NCBI GenBank assembly: GCA_017306245.1
Contig: JAFKIY010000008.1
Span: 1-59,934 of the forward strand
Direction of reading: 5' to 3'
DNA from: Micrococcales bacterium
Lineage (GTDB): Bacteria > Actinomycetota > Actinomycetes > Actinomycetales > Microbacteriaceae
DNA: 59,934 nt
A program made the translations under genes and the position numbers. Position 1 is the first letter of the stretch; the number at the start of each line of letters is the position of its first letter. The notes beneath the pieces were generated by a model, which ran no database searches, was not told where the DNA came from, and saw nothing but the letters and a program-made list of their open reading frames with translations. Shown here piece after piece: positions 36,601-43,006 of the stretch.

Positions 36601-37375
36601 CCAGCTGCACCAGATCCGCGGGCGGGTCGGGCGCGGGCGCGAGCGCGCCTACGCGTACTTCCTGTACGACGAGAACAAGCCGCTCAGCGAGACCGCGCAC
36701 GACCGGCTCGCGACGATCGCGGCGAACAACGAGCTCGGCGGCGGCATGCAGATCGCGCTCAAGGATCTCGAGATCCGCGGTGCGGGCAACCTGCTCGGCG
36801 GGGAGCAGTCCGGGCACATCGCGGGCGTCGGCTTCGACCTCTATCTGCGGATGATCGGCGAGGCGGTGAGCGATTTTCGCGGCGATGTGGCGGAGGGGCA
36901 GACCGAGTTGCGGCTCGAGTTGCCGGTGGATGCGCACATTCCGGAGGAGTATGTGGAGAGCGAGCGGCTGCGCCTGGAGGCGTACCAGAAGCTGTCGGCG
37001 GCAAGCGGTCCGGCATCCGCGCCCGAGCAGTTGGATGCTGTGCTCGAGGAGCTTGCCGACCGTTACGGCCCGCCGCCTGCGCAGGTGGAGAACCTGATCG
37101 CGGTGTCGCGGCTGAGGCGGATGGCGCAGAAGGCGGGGCTGTCGGAGTTCGTGAATGCCGCGGGAAAGTTGCGCATCGTGGGGGCGGAGCTGCCGGATTC
37201 GATCCAGGTGCGGCTGCAGCGCATGTACCCGGGGTCGCGGTACCTCGCGCAAACGCGCACGGTCATGCTGCCGTTGCCTGACCTGCCGGATGATGCTGCC
37301 CTTATTGACTGGGCCGCGAAGCTCCTCGCCGCGATCTACCCGTCGCCCGCGGATGCCGTCGCCCCCGCTCCCTGA
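33611..37375 (+). CDS. mfd: Transcription-repair coupling factor
   Basis: 1254 residues from GTG 33611. Mfd removes stalled RNA polymerase and recruits UvrA. The N-terminal UvrB-homology region is followed by the RNA-polymerase-binding CarD-like domain (KKGDFVVHQTHGIGRFVEL). The RecG-like translocase has Walker A GDVGYGKTEVA, Walker B IIDEEQRFGV and TIPRT-like SATPIPRTLEM. GRVGRGRERAYAYFL belongs to the TRG region, and the C-terminal UvrA-interaction domain ends near IDWAAKLL. Residues about 117-158 hold a tandem-repeat insertion not expected in the family. Confidence 0.97.
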   Translation: MILEGLSARLLHARTFERALREARRSADFSLVDGLRAPLLASLLADRKGPQALFAIVATGRDSESLRDALASAIPDAEILEFSAWETLPHERLSPSAETVGKRIRALRRLHEWQGEGDMGVAGSSPSQTRENADEVGESASQTRENPDLVGESEGASRGEPKHPIIVVASVRAALQPLVPGLAGIEPITLTLGGRGYNLAELSEQLVALAYARVDMVTRRGEFAVRGGILDVFAPTDDHPVRADFFGDELEQLRYFSVADQRSLDTAVTSVELQPSRELLLTDAVRQRASEMQHEFPSLSTILAKVAEGIPVDGMESLAPALLDRLAPVTDYLPPDAAIAVISPERVASRAVSLGETNREFLAAAWNAATAGAEAPIDLDAGDFLTMTELREASAGRTWWTMSAFDSGALELGAEAVSGLRGEAGADGRPGRPDADDDDIDSDYLRLDATPAPSFAGNPDGAIEHIAHLLNDEWSVVITAQAAGLLERASDVLAERGLAGRIVENLPGTLDPGVAYLVKAFVEAGFELAEAKLAVFSEGEFYGRTAGFDSRQVKKLASRRQNVVDPLQLKKGDFVVHQTHGIGRFVELVQREVSTGGRNPVKNNREYLQLEYAPSKRGYPGDKLYVPTDQLDLLTRYVGGEAPVLSKMGGSDWSAAKGKARRAVRDIAVELVKLYSARMASKGHAFGPDTPWQLELEEAFPFVETPDQLVTIDEVKADMERPIPMDRLLSGDVGYGKTEVAVRAAFKAIQEGKQVAMLVPTTLLVRQHMETFAERFAGFPVHVRALSRFQTDREAKETIAGLADGTVDLVIGTHRLLTGDIRFKDLGLAIIDEEQRFGVEHKDALKKLKTNVDVLAMSATPIPRTLEMAVTGIREMSTLATPPEDRHPILTFVGPYSDKQVGAAIRRELLREGQVFFVHNRVSSINRVASQLAELVPEARIAVAHGQLPEGVLEQVMVDFWERKFDVLVSTTIIETGIDITNANTLIIDRADKYGLSQLHQIRGRVGRGRERAYAYFLYDENKPLSETAHDRLATIAANNELGGGMQIALKDLEIRGAGNLLGGEQSGHIAGVGFDLYLRMIGEAVSDFRGDVAEGQTELRLELPVDAHIPEEYVESERLRLEAYQKLSAASGPASAPEQLDAVLEELADRYGPPPAQVENLIAVSRLRRMAQKAGLSEFVNAAGKLRIVGAELPDSIQVRLQRMYPGSRYLAQTRTVMLPLPDLPDDAALIDWAAKLLAAIYPSPADAVAPAP
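33988..34071 (+). repeat. 42-bp in-frame tandem repeat inside mfd
   Basis: Copies start at 33988 and 34030. They encode SQTRENADEVGESA and SQTRENPDLVGESE; the first 19 bases (GAGCCAGACGCGCGAGAAT) are identical. The repeat lies in a linker before the IIVVAS strand of the UvrB-homology domain and probably forms a disordered loop. Confidence 0.8.
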
Positions 37376-37443
37376 GCATCTCGAAACTCACGACCTGTGG
37401 ATGACGTTCTCACCACTCATGCCGCCCGTGGTAGAAATCCGAG

Positions 37444-37872
37444 GTGGTTGGAGAACTCCGTCGTGGTGAATGGACTACCGAGTATTTTGATGATCGATTT
37501 GAGCGGTTCTTCCTTTCGCTTGCGGGATACCAACAGGCTGTACTTATGGCGGCCGTTGAGTTTTTTCTCGAGGTGTATGGGCCAGATATTTGTGCTGGGG
37601 AGTGGGGCAAACCCTTGGGAGGCGGGCTCTACGAGTTCCGCGTTTCAAAGTCTTTAGCATCGATCTTTTCTGCCGCGGATGTTGAGCGGGAACCCAATCC
37701 AGGAGATGACCGCAAGGTCTTGATCCGCCTCTTTTGCACCTTTCACGGAGACAAGGTTGTGCTCATCTATCACGGGTATGACAAGGGAAGGGACCCGTCG
37801 TCGAAGCGCCAACAGAGGGAGATCGCGAAGGCGCGCACCGCGCACTCTCGCTGGAAACGCACAAAACCATGA
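37444..37872 (+). CDS. RelE/HigB-like (phage Gp49-type) toxin
   Basis: 142 residues from GTG 37444. The core LYEFRVSKSLASIFSAAD, then DRKVLIRLFCTFHGDKVVLIYHGYDKGRDP matches the Gp49/HigB fold of ribosome-dependent mRNA interferases, with the aromatic/basic C-terminal pattern FCTFHGDKVVL and a trailing lysine-rich helix. The toxin gene precedes an XRE antitoxin gene, the reversed order typical of HigBA. Lower GC than neighbours suggests acquisition. Confidence 0.78.
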   Translation: MVGELRRGEWTTEYFDDRFERFFLSLAGYQQAVLMAAVEFFLEVYGPDICAGEWGKPLGGGLYEFRVSKSLASIFSAADVEREPNPGDDRKVLIRLFCTFHGDKVVLIYHGYDKGRDPSSKRQQREIAKARTAHSRWKRTKP

Positions 37873-37876
37873 AGTA

Positions 37877-37896
37877 CTATGTGTTATAACCCATAG
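37877..37896. promoter_or_regulatory. Palindrome between toxin and antitoxin genes
   Basis: CTATGTGTTATAACCCATAG is symmetric over 20 bp apart from one mismatched pair. It starts 5 nt after the toxin stop and 23 nt before the GTG of the XRE gene. It is a likely operator for an antitoxin-specific promoter. Confidence 0.6.
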
Positions 37897-37918
37897 AGAC
37901 TGTAGATTGGATGTCATT

Positions 37919-38233
37919 GTGACGAAGAGTTTTGCCGAGCTGACGGCTCGCGCAAGAAGTGCGTGGTCGGACGAGGATCGGGCCATCTTCGACGCAGCGT
38001 CGCGTGCGTTTGAGTCGGAAGCGGCGGTTCAGGCTGAGCTTGGGGCTCAGCTCGCGGGGTTGCGAAGCGAGCTTCGACTGTCCCAGCAGCGTCTTTCCGA
38101 AATCACGGGCATTCAGCAGAGTGAGATCAGCCGGATTGAACGAGGCGTTGCGAATCCGACCGCCCTCACCCTCGTGCGACTTGGCGGGCCACTCGGTCTG
38201 AGTCTCAGCCTTACTCGGCGAGACGCACAGTAG
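37919..38233 (+). CDS. XRE-family antitoxin, HigA-like
   Basis: 104 residues from GTG 37919. The C-terminal half is a clear helix-turn-helix (LRLSQQRLSEITGIQQSEISRIERGVANPTALTLVRL is the HTH region, of which QQRLSEITG and QSEISRIERG are the two key helices). The N-terminal helices probably neutralise the toxin. The gene is 46 bp downstream of the toxin gene with a palindrome between them, so it should autoregulate and keep antitoxin in excess. Confidence 0.82.
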   Translation: MTKSFAELTARARSAWSDEDRAIFDAASRAFESEAAVQAELGAQLAGLRSELRLSQQRLSEITGIQQSEISRIERGVANPTALTLVRLGGPLGLSLSLTRRDAQ

Positions 38234-38299
38234 TCCAATGTCTGGTGTGGCTTCAGCATTTGAGTAGCTGACAATCCGCCGACTCGCTAGTGTGACGGC

Positions 38300-38521
38300 A
38301 TGGACCCTAATACCCCAAACTATTTCGGCATGCTCGCCGGTTTCGGCATCCTCGCGTTTGTGATCTGGCTTGTCGTGACCGCACTGATCGTGTGGCTGGC
38401 CATCTGGATTCAGTACACGATCGTGTGGAAGGCGGTGCGCCGCGGAATGCGCGAGTTCCACTACGGCAGCAAGGATGGGCCGCAGCAGATTTCCGGCTAC
38501 ACGGCACCGCCGACGCAGTAA
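38300..38521 (+). CDS. Small single-span membrane protein
   Basis: 73 residues. A long hydrophobic segment (about residues 10-42, AGFGILAFVIWLVVTALIVW and onward) could form one or two helices. It is followed by a basic amphipathic stretch (KAVRRGMREFHYGSKDG) and a proline-rich tail. No family recognised. It stands alone between the HigBA-like pair and the HEPN/MNT pair. Confidence 0.6.
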   Translation: MDPNTPNYFGMLAGFGILAFVIWLVVTALIVWLAIWIQYTIVWKAVRRGMREFHYGSKDGPQQISGYTAPPTQ

Positions 38522-38533
38522 TTGCCGCAGCCG

Positions 38534-39010
38534 TCACCGTCCGTACGGCGGCAACTGGTCGAGTAGTCGCTCAGCCGCGTCGATCATGGCTTCGGCGGCC
38601 GCCCGACCAGCCTCGGCGTCGGCATCTGCAGCGACAGGCCGTTCGACGGATGGGTACTCACTGTCGTTTCGAAGTGGGCGCATCCAACCGAATGGACGAA
38701 AGACTGCACCTAGTGGCGGTTCGAATTGCGCCATCACTGCCTCATACACACTGATGTGCCCGCCATTGTGGGTTGGCCGAAGGCCCTGCGTGACTAGCAA
38801 TGCCGCGAGTGCTTTGCGCGCGGCGTCATAAGCGAGCTGAAATTCTCCGACGGCGTCCGTGCCTTGAGCCGACCGGGAGGTGCGGATGTGGGCGCGAGCC
38901 TGGTCCAAATAGAGGTCAGCGAGTTCCCGGTTCGCCGGGATTCTTTCCAGTCGGCGCTCGGCAAGCAGTCGATCGATGGTGCCGCGCCCTTGTTCCCATC
39001 GTAAAATCAT
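38534..39010 (-). CDS. HEPN-domain protein (toxin of a HEPN/MNT pair)
   Basis: 158 residues. It is all-helical, with the HEPN layout: LADLYLDQARAHI, then FQLAYDAARKALAALL and the RNase-type motif R-x6-H (Arg78 to His85, RPTHNGGH). Such proteins cleave RNA or are AMPylated by their partner. Its ATG overlaps the TGA of the nucleotidyltransferase gene, the standard coupled arrangement. The C-terminal helix is alanine-rich. Confidence 0.8.
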   Translation of the reverse strand: MILRWEQGRGTIDRLLAERRLERIPANRELADLYLDQARAHIRTSRSAQGTDAVGEFQLAYDAARKALAALLVTQGLRPTHNGGHISVYEAVMAQFEPPLGAVFRPFGWMRPLRNDSEYPSVERPVAADADAEAGRAAAEAMIDAAERLLDQLPPYGR

Positions 39011-39612
39011 GCGCCGTGCTCCTCGTCAAGGGAAATAGGAACGAGCGGCCGATCTTTGACATTCCGAAGAAACAAGTCCTTGGCGTCATCCCACTGGCGT
39101 CGAGTCGCGGAACGGATGTTTGTTTCTCGCCCGATCTCCTTCGTTGCTCGCTGGGCTGCCTCGAACAACTCCGTTCGGTCGATGTCTCCCACGACTATGA
39201 CGTCAATGTCTTGCGGATCGGGGCCACTTTCACCGTCGAATCGGGCGGCCCAGGACCCGTAGATGAATGCCTTCTCGACTCCTGCGACTCCTCGGAGAAT
39301 TCCGGGGAGGAGCGCCAGCGGCCCGTACCCGTACTGGACGATGGTGGCGACGGCCGGGAACAGCGGATGTTCGCGATTGACGCGAACGTATCGATTGCGG
39401 CCGGAGGTCCTCGCCGTCAAGAACCCTGACGATGTGAGGCGGTCGAGTTCGCGGAGTACAGTCGGGAGGCTCACCCCGGCTTTGCGTGCCAGTTCACTCG
39501 CGGTGCGCTCGACATCTGGAAAGAGATACAGGGCGGCAAGAAGTTCTCCTTGCGTGTTTGAACGAAGGAGGGGCACCAACAGTGGGACCGCAGGTTTCAT
39601 GAAAGTAAGCAT
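39007..39612 (-). CDS. MNT-family nucleotidyltransferase with N-terminal winged helix (antitoxin of HEPN pair)
   Basis: 201 residues from ATG 39612; ATG 39600 is also possible. Residues about 20-80 form a winged helix (TASELARKAGVSLPTVLRELDRL). The C-terminal half is a minimal nucleotidyltransferase: Gly119-Ser120 in YGSWAARF and metal-binding Asp135/Asp137 in PQDIDVIVV. In known pairs the enzyme AMPylates and silences the HEPN partner. The fused DNA-binding domain would let it also repress the operon. A perfect palindrome abuts the start codon. Confidence 0.83.
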   Translation of the reverse strand: MLTFMKPAVPLLVPLLRSNTQGELLAALYLFPDVERTASELARKAGVSLPTVLRELDRLTSSGFLTARTSGRNRYVRVNREHPLFPAVATIVQYGYGPLALLPGILRGVAGVEKAFIYGSWAARFDGESGPDPQDIDVIVVGDIDRTELFEAAQRATKEIGRETNIRSATRRQWDDAKDLFLRNVKDRPLVPISLDEEHGA

Positions 39613-39626
39613 ATCAAATATTTGAT
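39613..39626. promoter_or_regulatory. Perfect 14-bp palindrome at the MNT start codon
   Basis: ATCAAATATTTGAT is fully symmetric and ends one base before the ATG at 39612. It is strikingly AT-rich in GC-rich DNA. It probably is the operator bound by the winged helix of the nucleotidyltransferase and may also include the promoter of a leaderless transcript. Confidence 0.65.
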
Positions 39627-39718
39627 GAAAGTCAGTGTGCTGCAAATCGTCCACGCAATCCTCCGTGCAATGTGTGGTGCGACCATCCTGCCCCGCTGCA
39701 CCGACAAGTCGGCAAAGC

Positions 39719-39759
39719 TTGACATGGTGTAAATAATTCTTTACAGTCTTCAATGTCAA
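39719..39759 (+). promoter_or_regulatory. Nested dyad in the promoter of the membrane protein/XRE operon
   Basis: The outer arms TTGACAT (39719-39725) and ATGTCAA (39753-39759) enclose an inner perfect dyad TGTAAA (39728-39733)/TTTACA (39740-39745). TTGACA at 39719 is a consensus -35 hexamer and TACAGT about 17 bp on is a plausible -10. The inner dyad would thus sit in the spacer of the promoter, as expected for a repressor site of the XRE protein encoded in this operon. Confidence 0.55.
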
Positions 39760-39782
39760 ATAAATCATACATGGAGGACTGA

Positions 39783-40208
39783 ATGACTTCGGAAGAAAAG
39801 AGCGTCTGGATCATGGGCGTGGTGGCGGTGGCCACGTATGGGATCTACCTCAGCACGATTTTCTCGCTCGCGGATGGCCCGATCCAGGAGGTCGCGTACG
39901 CGTGGCCGATGGTGTGGACGATCATCGGCGCGATTGTGGCATCCATCATTTTGCACATTCTTGTGGCCGTGATTTGGCCGCGGGATGCCGGTAAAAAGGA
40001 CACCCGCGACAAGGAGATTTCCCGGTTTGGCGACTTCGTCGGTAGCGGGTTTGTCACCGCCGGGGCCGTCGCCGCGATGATCATGGCGATGCTCGAGTGG
40101 GACCTGTTTTGGATCGCGAACGTGATCTACCTCGGGTTCATGCTCTCGGCCGTTCTCGCGACGGTGGCGAAGGTCGTTGCCTACCGTGGAGGTTTTCAGC
40201 GGTGGTAA
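39783..40208 (+). CDS. Multi-span membrane protein of an XRE-regulated unit
   Basis: 141 residues with four predicted membrane helices: SVWIMGVVAVATYGIYLSTI, VWTIIGAIVASIILHILVAV, FVTAGAVAAMIMAMLEW and FWIANVIYLGFMLSAVLATV. A charged cytosolic loop (KKDTRDKEISRFGD) lies between helices 2 and 3. This resembles small DUF2178-like proteins that are co-encoded with short XRE regulators. The ribosome binding site is GGAGG. Function unknown. Confidence 0.7.
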   Translation: MTSEEKSVWIMGVVAVATYGIYLSTIFSLADGPIQEVAYAWPMVWTIIGAIVASIILHILVAVIWPRDAGKKDTRDKEISRFGDFVGSGFVTAGAVAAMIMAMLEWDLFWIANVIYLGFMLSAVLATVAKVVAYRGGFQRW

Positions 40209-40216
40209 AGCCGACG

Positions 40217-40435
40217 ATGGTGACCAACAACATCCGCACCCTGCGGTTTGCTCACGGCGAGTTGACGCAGGCGGAGTTGGCGGAGCGTGTCGGGTTGACC
40301 CGGCAGACGATCATTGCGATCGAGCAGGGCAAGTATTCGCCGACCCTGGAGGTGGCGTTCCAGATTGCGCAGGTGTTCGGAGTGCCCTTGGACGATGTGT
40401 TCCAGTACCCGGATGCCCAGGAGGCAGGCAAGTGA
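40217..40435 (+). CDS. Short XRE-family transcriptional regulator
   Basis: 72 residues from ATG 40217; GTG 40202, overlapping the upstream stop, is an alternative. It consists almost only of a helix-turn-helix: ELTQAELAERVGLTRQTIIAIE, of which QAELAERVGLTRQTIIAIEQ is the DNA-reading part, then KYSPTLEVAFQIAQVFGVPLDDVF. It belongs to the widespread YozG-like group of very short regulators paired with membrane proteins. Its stop overlaps the start of the quinone-oxidoreductase gene (GTGA). Confidence 0.85.
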   Translation: MVTNNIRTLRFAHGELTQAELAERVGLTRQTIIAIEQGKYSPTLEVAFQIAQVFGVPLDDVFQYPDAQEAGK

Positions 40436-41406
40436 AGGCTGTAGTTCAAGACACGTATGGTTCGGCGGATGTGCTCGAGCTCACCGAGATCGAGCGGCCC
40501 GTGCCGAATCCGAACGAGGTGCTCGTGCGGGTGAAGGCGGCCGGCGTGAACATGGCGGACTGGCATTTGATGGCGGGCAGGCCAACGATCATGCGGCTGT
40601 TCGGGCTGGGGTTTCGGGCGCCGAAGCAGCGCATCCGCGGTTCGGATGTGGCGGGCGTCGTGGAGGAGGTCGGCTCCGAGGTGACGCAGTTCGCGCCGGG
40701 CGATGAGGTGTTTGGTTCCGCGGATGCGGCGTTCGCCGAGTTCGCGGTCTCGACGGAGAAGCGTTTGTTGCCGAAGCCCGCGAATGTGCCGTTCGAGCAG
40801 GCGGCGGCGGTGCGGATGGTGGGCGACACCGCGTTGAAGGCGCTGCGCGCTGGCGTCGGCGGGGAGCTGGAGGCGCTCGCCGGCCAGCGCATCCTTGTGA
40901 TCGGTGCCGCCGGTGGTGTTGGCAGTATGACCGTGCAGTTGGCGAAGCATTTCGGTGCGACGGTGACGGGTGTGTGCAGCACCGAGAAGGTCGACTTCGT
41001 GCTCTCGATGGGCGCGGAGGATGTGATCGACTACAAGAAGTCCCCTCTATTAGGCAGCTATGAGGCGCTCATCGATACGGCGGGCGGTCGCACGCTGGAT
41101 GTGTTGTGGAAGCGGCTCGTGCCCAAGGGCCGACTGGTGATCGTGGGTGCGGAGGGCGGGAACGCGTTCCTCGGCTTGCTCGGCCGCAGCCTGCGTGCCG
41201 CCGTGCTCGGGCCTTTCGTGCGCTCCAAAACCATCACCCTCGTGGCGGTCGAAACTCCGGATGACCTGGCCATAATGCGCGACCTGCTCGCCTCGGGCGC
41301 GATCACTGTGCCCGTCGAGCGCACGTTCCCGCTCAGTGGCGTTGCGGATGCCATTCGGCACCTTGAGGCCGGGCGCGCGATGGGAAAGGTGGTTGTGGTT
41401 CCCTGA
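40432..41406 (+). CDS. NAD(P)-dependent quinone oxidoreductase-like alcohol dehydrogenase
   Basis: 324 residues from GTG 40432 (KAVVQDTYGSADVLEL). MDR superfamily without zinc ligands. Substrate-domain segments are RVKAAGVNMADWHLMAGRP and RGSDVAGVVEEVGSEV; the cofactor motif is VIGAAGGVGSMTVQLAKHFGA. It likely reduces quinones or enones with NADPH. It forms a translationally coupled operon with the membrane protein and XRE regulator. Confidence 0.9.
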   Translation: MKAVVQDTYGSADVLELTEIERPVPNPNEVLVRVKAAGVNMADWHLMAGRPTIMRLFGLGFRAPKQRIRGSDVAGVVEEVGSEVTQFAPGDEVFGSADAAFAEFAVSTEKRLLPKPANVPFEQAAAVRMVGDTALKALRAGVGGELEALAGQRILVIGAAGGVGSMTVQLAKHFGATVTGVCSTEKVDFVLSMGAEDVIDYKKSPLLGSYEALIDTAGGRTLDVLWKRLVPKGRLVIVGAEGGNAFLGLLGRSLRAAVLGPFVRSKTITLVAVETPDDLAIMRDLLASGAITVPVERTFPLSGVADAIRHLEAGRAMGKVVVVP

Positions 41407-41453
41407 GGCTGCGCCGTCGCAAGTCTCGATGGATATATGTTCACTATGGTCCG

Positions 41454-42029
41454 GTGCCTGACGGTTCCCATAATGACGATACGATCGGAGTCGACGGTTA
41501 TGAGCGAAAAATCGAAGTGAAGAGATACGGTCGACGGCCGGCCGATCCAGCGCGCACTTTAGTTGTAGTGCTTGCATCTCCGCCAATGACATCTGGGCGT
41601 CAAACAGTTTCTCGACTGGACATGGCCGCGCGTCATTTGAATTGCGATTCGGTTCGCATTGTGAACCTTCTAGCAGAGCGCACCATTGACGTCCGAGAGA
41701 TTGATGTCGTTGGAGCAATCGAGGATCCATGGCTTGCTGCTCGCCCTGCCATTTCAAGTGCATTGAGGGAGGCGACGCTGACACTGCTGGCATTCGGTTT
41801 GACGGAGCCAGCAGGAGTCGCGCGCACTCATTTCAGGGCACAGATCCGATGGCTTCAAGACGAGATCATTCGTAATGGACTCAGCGAAGTGATTGCGTTC
41901 GGAGGCAAGCCAAGACACCCATCTCGCTGGCAGCGTCTCACAGCGAGAGAAACCAACACAATGGATTTTGAGGCGAAATGCCGCGGACATTATGAACAAA
42001 TAGAAGACGAATGGTGGGCAAGGAATTGA
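41454..42029 (+). CDS. DUF1643-like protein
   Basis: 191 residues from GTG 41454. The pattern LVVVLASPPMTSGRQTVSRL, VRIVNLLAERTIDV and a late AFGGKPRHPSRWQ follows the DUF1643 layout (a hydrophobic strand, an N-L-x-A-x-R segment and a C-terminal G-x-P-x-H-P). Biochemical function is unknown; such genes occur in mobile and defence regions. The 3' end overlaps the methyltransferase gene by 19 bp. GC content drops here relative to the upstream gene, so this marks the left edge of the island. Confidence 0.62.
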   Translation: MPDGSHNDDTIGVDGYERKIEVKRYGRRPADPARTLVVVLASPPMTSGRQTVSRLDMAARHLNCDSVRIVNLLAERTIDVREIDVVGAIEDPWLAARPAISSALREATLTLLAFGLTEPAGVARTHFRAQIRWLQDEIIRNGLSEVIAFGGKPRHPSRWQRLTARETNTMDFEAKCRGHYEQIEDEWWARN

Positions 42030-43006
42030 CGAAGGCAAGAGCGGCAGAAGTTTCGCGTCCTGTAAAAGGTTATGCAACAGCACTGGGGACAATGTGGCAC
42101 GGTGATAGCCGACACGTGCTAGAGAAGCTCAAAGACAACTCCGTGAACGCGATCATCACCTCACCGCCGTTCGCCTTGACAAGAGTGAAGTCGTACGGCA
42201 ATGAGCCGGAACATCGGTATGTCGACTGGTTTATGCAATTCGCAGAACAATTCAAACGTGTTCTTACTGATGATGGGAGCCTGGTCCTGGATCTTGGCGG
42301 GGCATGGTTGCCGGGTTCACCAACTCGGAGTCTCTATCAATATCGGCTACTAATCAGACTGTGTGATGAGCTGGGATTCCACTTGGCCGAGGACTTCTAT
42401 TGGTTCAATCCTGCAAAAATCCCTGGTCCGCGGGAGTGGGTTACTCGACAACGCATTCGGGTAAAGGATTCTGTGAATCTTGTTTGGTGGCTGGGCAAGA
42501 CTGAATATCCGAAGGCCAATAATAAGAACGTTCTGGTCGAATATTCCGCCTCGATGAAGCGGCTGCTCGCAAAGAAGTCCTATAACCAAGGCATCCGTCC
42601 GTCCGGGCATGACGTAGGTGCGGCTTGGGCAATCGACCACGGCGGCGCAATCCCATCGAATGTCATCCGCGCTGAATTGGAACATGACCTTCTCGACAAC
42701 TTCTTAGAGGTTGCAAATACCAGCGCGAGTGATGACTACCAGAAGTATTGTCGTGAACATTCGATTCCGACTCACCCTGCACGCTTCCCTCGAACAATTC
42801 CTGAGTTTTTTACAAAGTTCCTGACTGATGAAGGTGATCTCATAGTTGACCCGTTTGCAGGGAGCAACATGACAGGCGTCGTTGCCGAAGAGCTTTCACG
42901 GAAGTGGATATCAGCTGAGTTGGATCGTGATTTCGTCCGCGGTTCAATAGGGCGGTTTAGCCCCGAGTCTGTGACAACCAACAAGATCGATCAGCTGTAT
43001 AAGTAG
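42011..43006 (+). CDS. Beta-class DNA methyltransferase (N4-cytosine or N6-adenine)
   Basis: 331 residues. Catalytic motif IV TSPPF (residues 50-54) precedes the AdoMet motif I DPFAGS (280-285), the order of beta-class enzymes. The SPPF form is most often seen in N4-cytosine enzymes. Motif X-like MWHGDSRHVLEKL is at residues 28-40. A target-recognition region lies between about residues 120 and 260. No restriction endonuclease of ordinary type is adjacent; instead the facing operon encodes a helicase/nuclease and ATPase. The 3' end overlaps the convergent sigma-factor gene by 16 bp. Confidence 0.9.
   Translation: MVGKELTKARAAEVSRPVKGYATALGTMWHGDSRHVLEKLKDNSVNAIITSPPFALTRVKSYGNEPEHRYVDWFMQFAEQFKRVLTDDGSLVLDLGGAWLPGSPTRSLYQYRLLIRLCDELGFHLAEDFYWFNPAKIPGPREWVTRQRIRVKDSVNLVWWLGKTEYPKANNKNVLVEYSASMKRLLAKKSYNQGIRPSGHDVGAAWAIDHGGAIPSNVIRAELEHDLLDNFLEVANTSASDDYQKYCREHSIPTHPARFPRTIPEFFTKFLTDEGDLIVDPFAGSNMTGVVAEELSRKWISAELDRDFVRGSIGRFSPESVTTNKIDQLYK

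Noticed and set aside
35570..37281. Very long open frames on both strands across the 3' part of mfd
   Set aside because: Mfd helicase and TRD motifs fill the region in one frame; the others are shadows caused by high GC.
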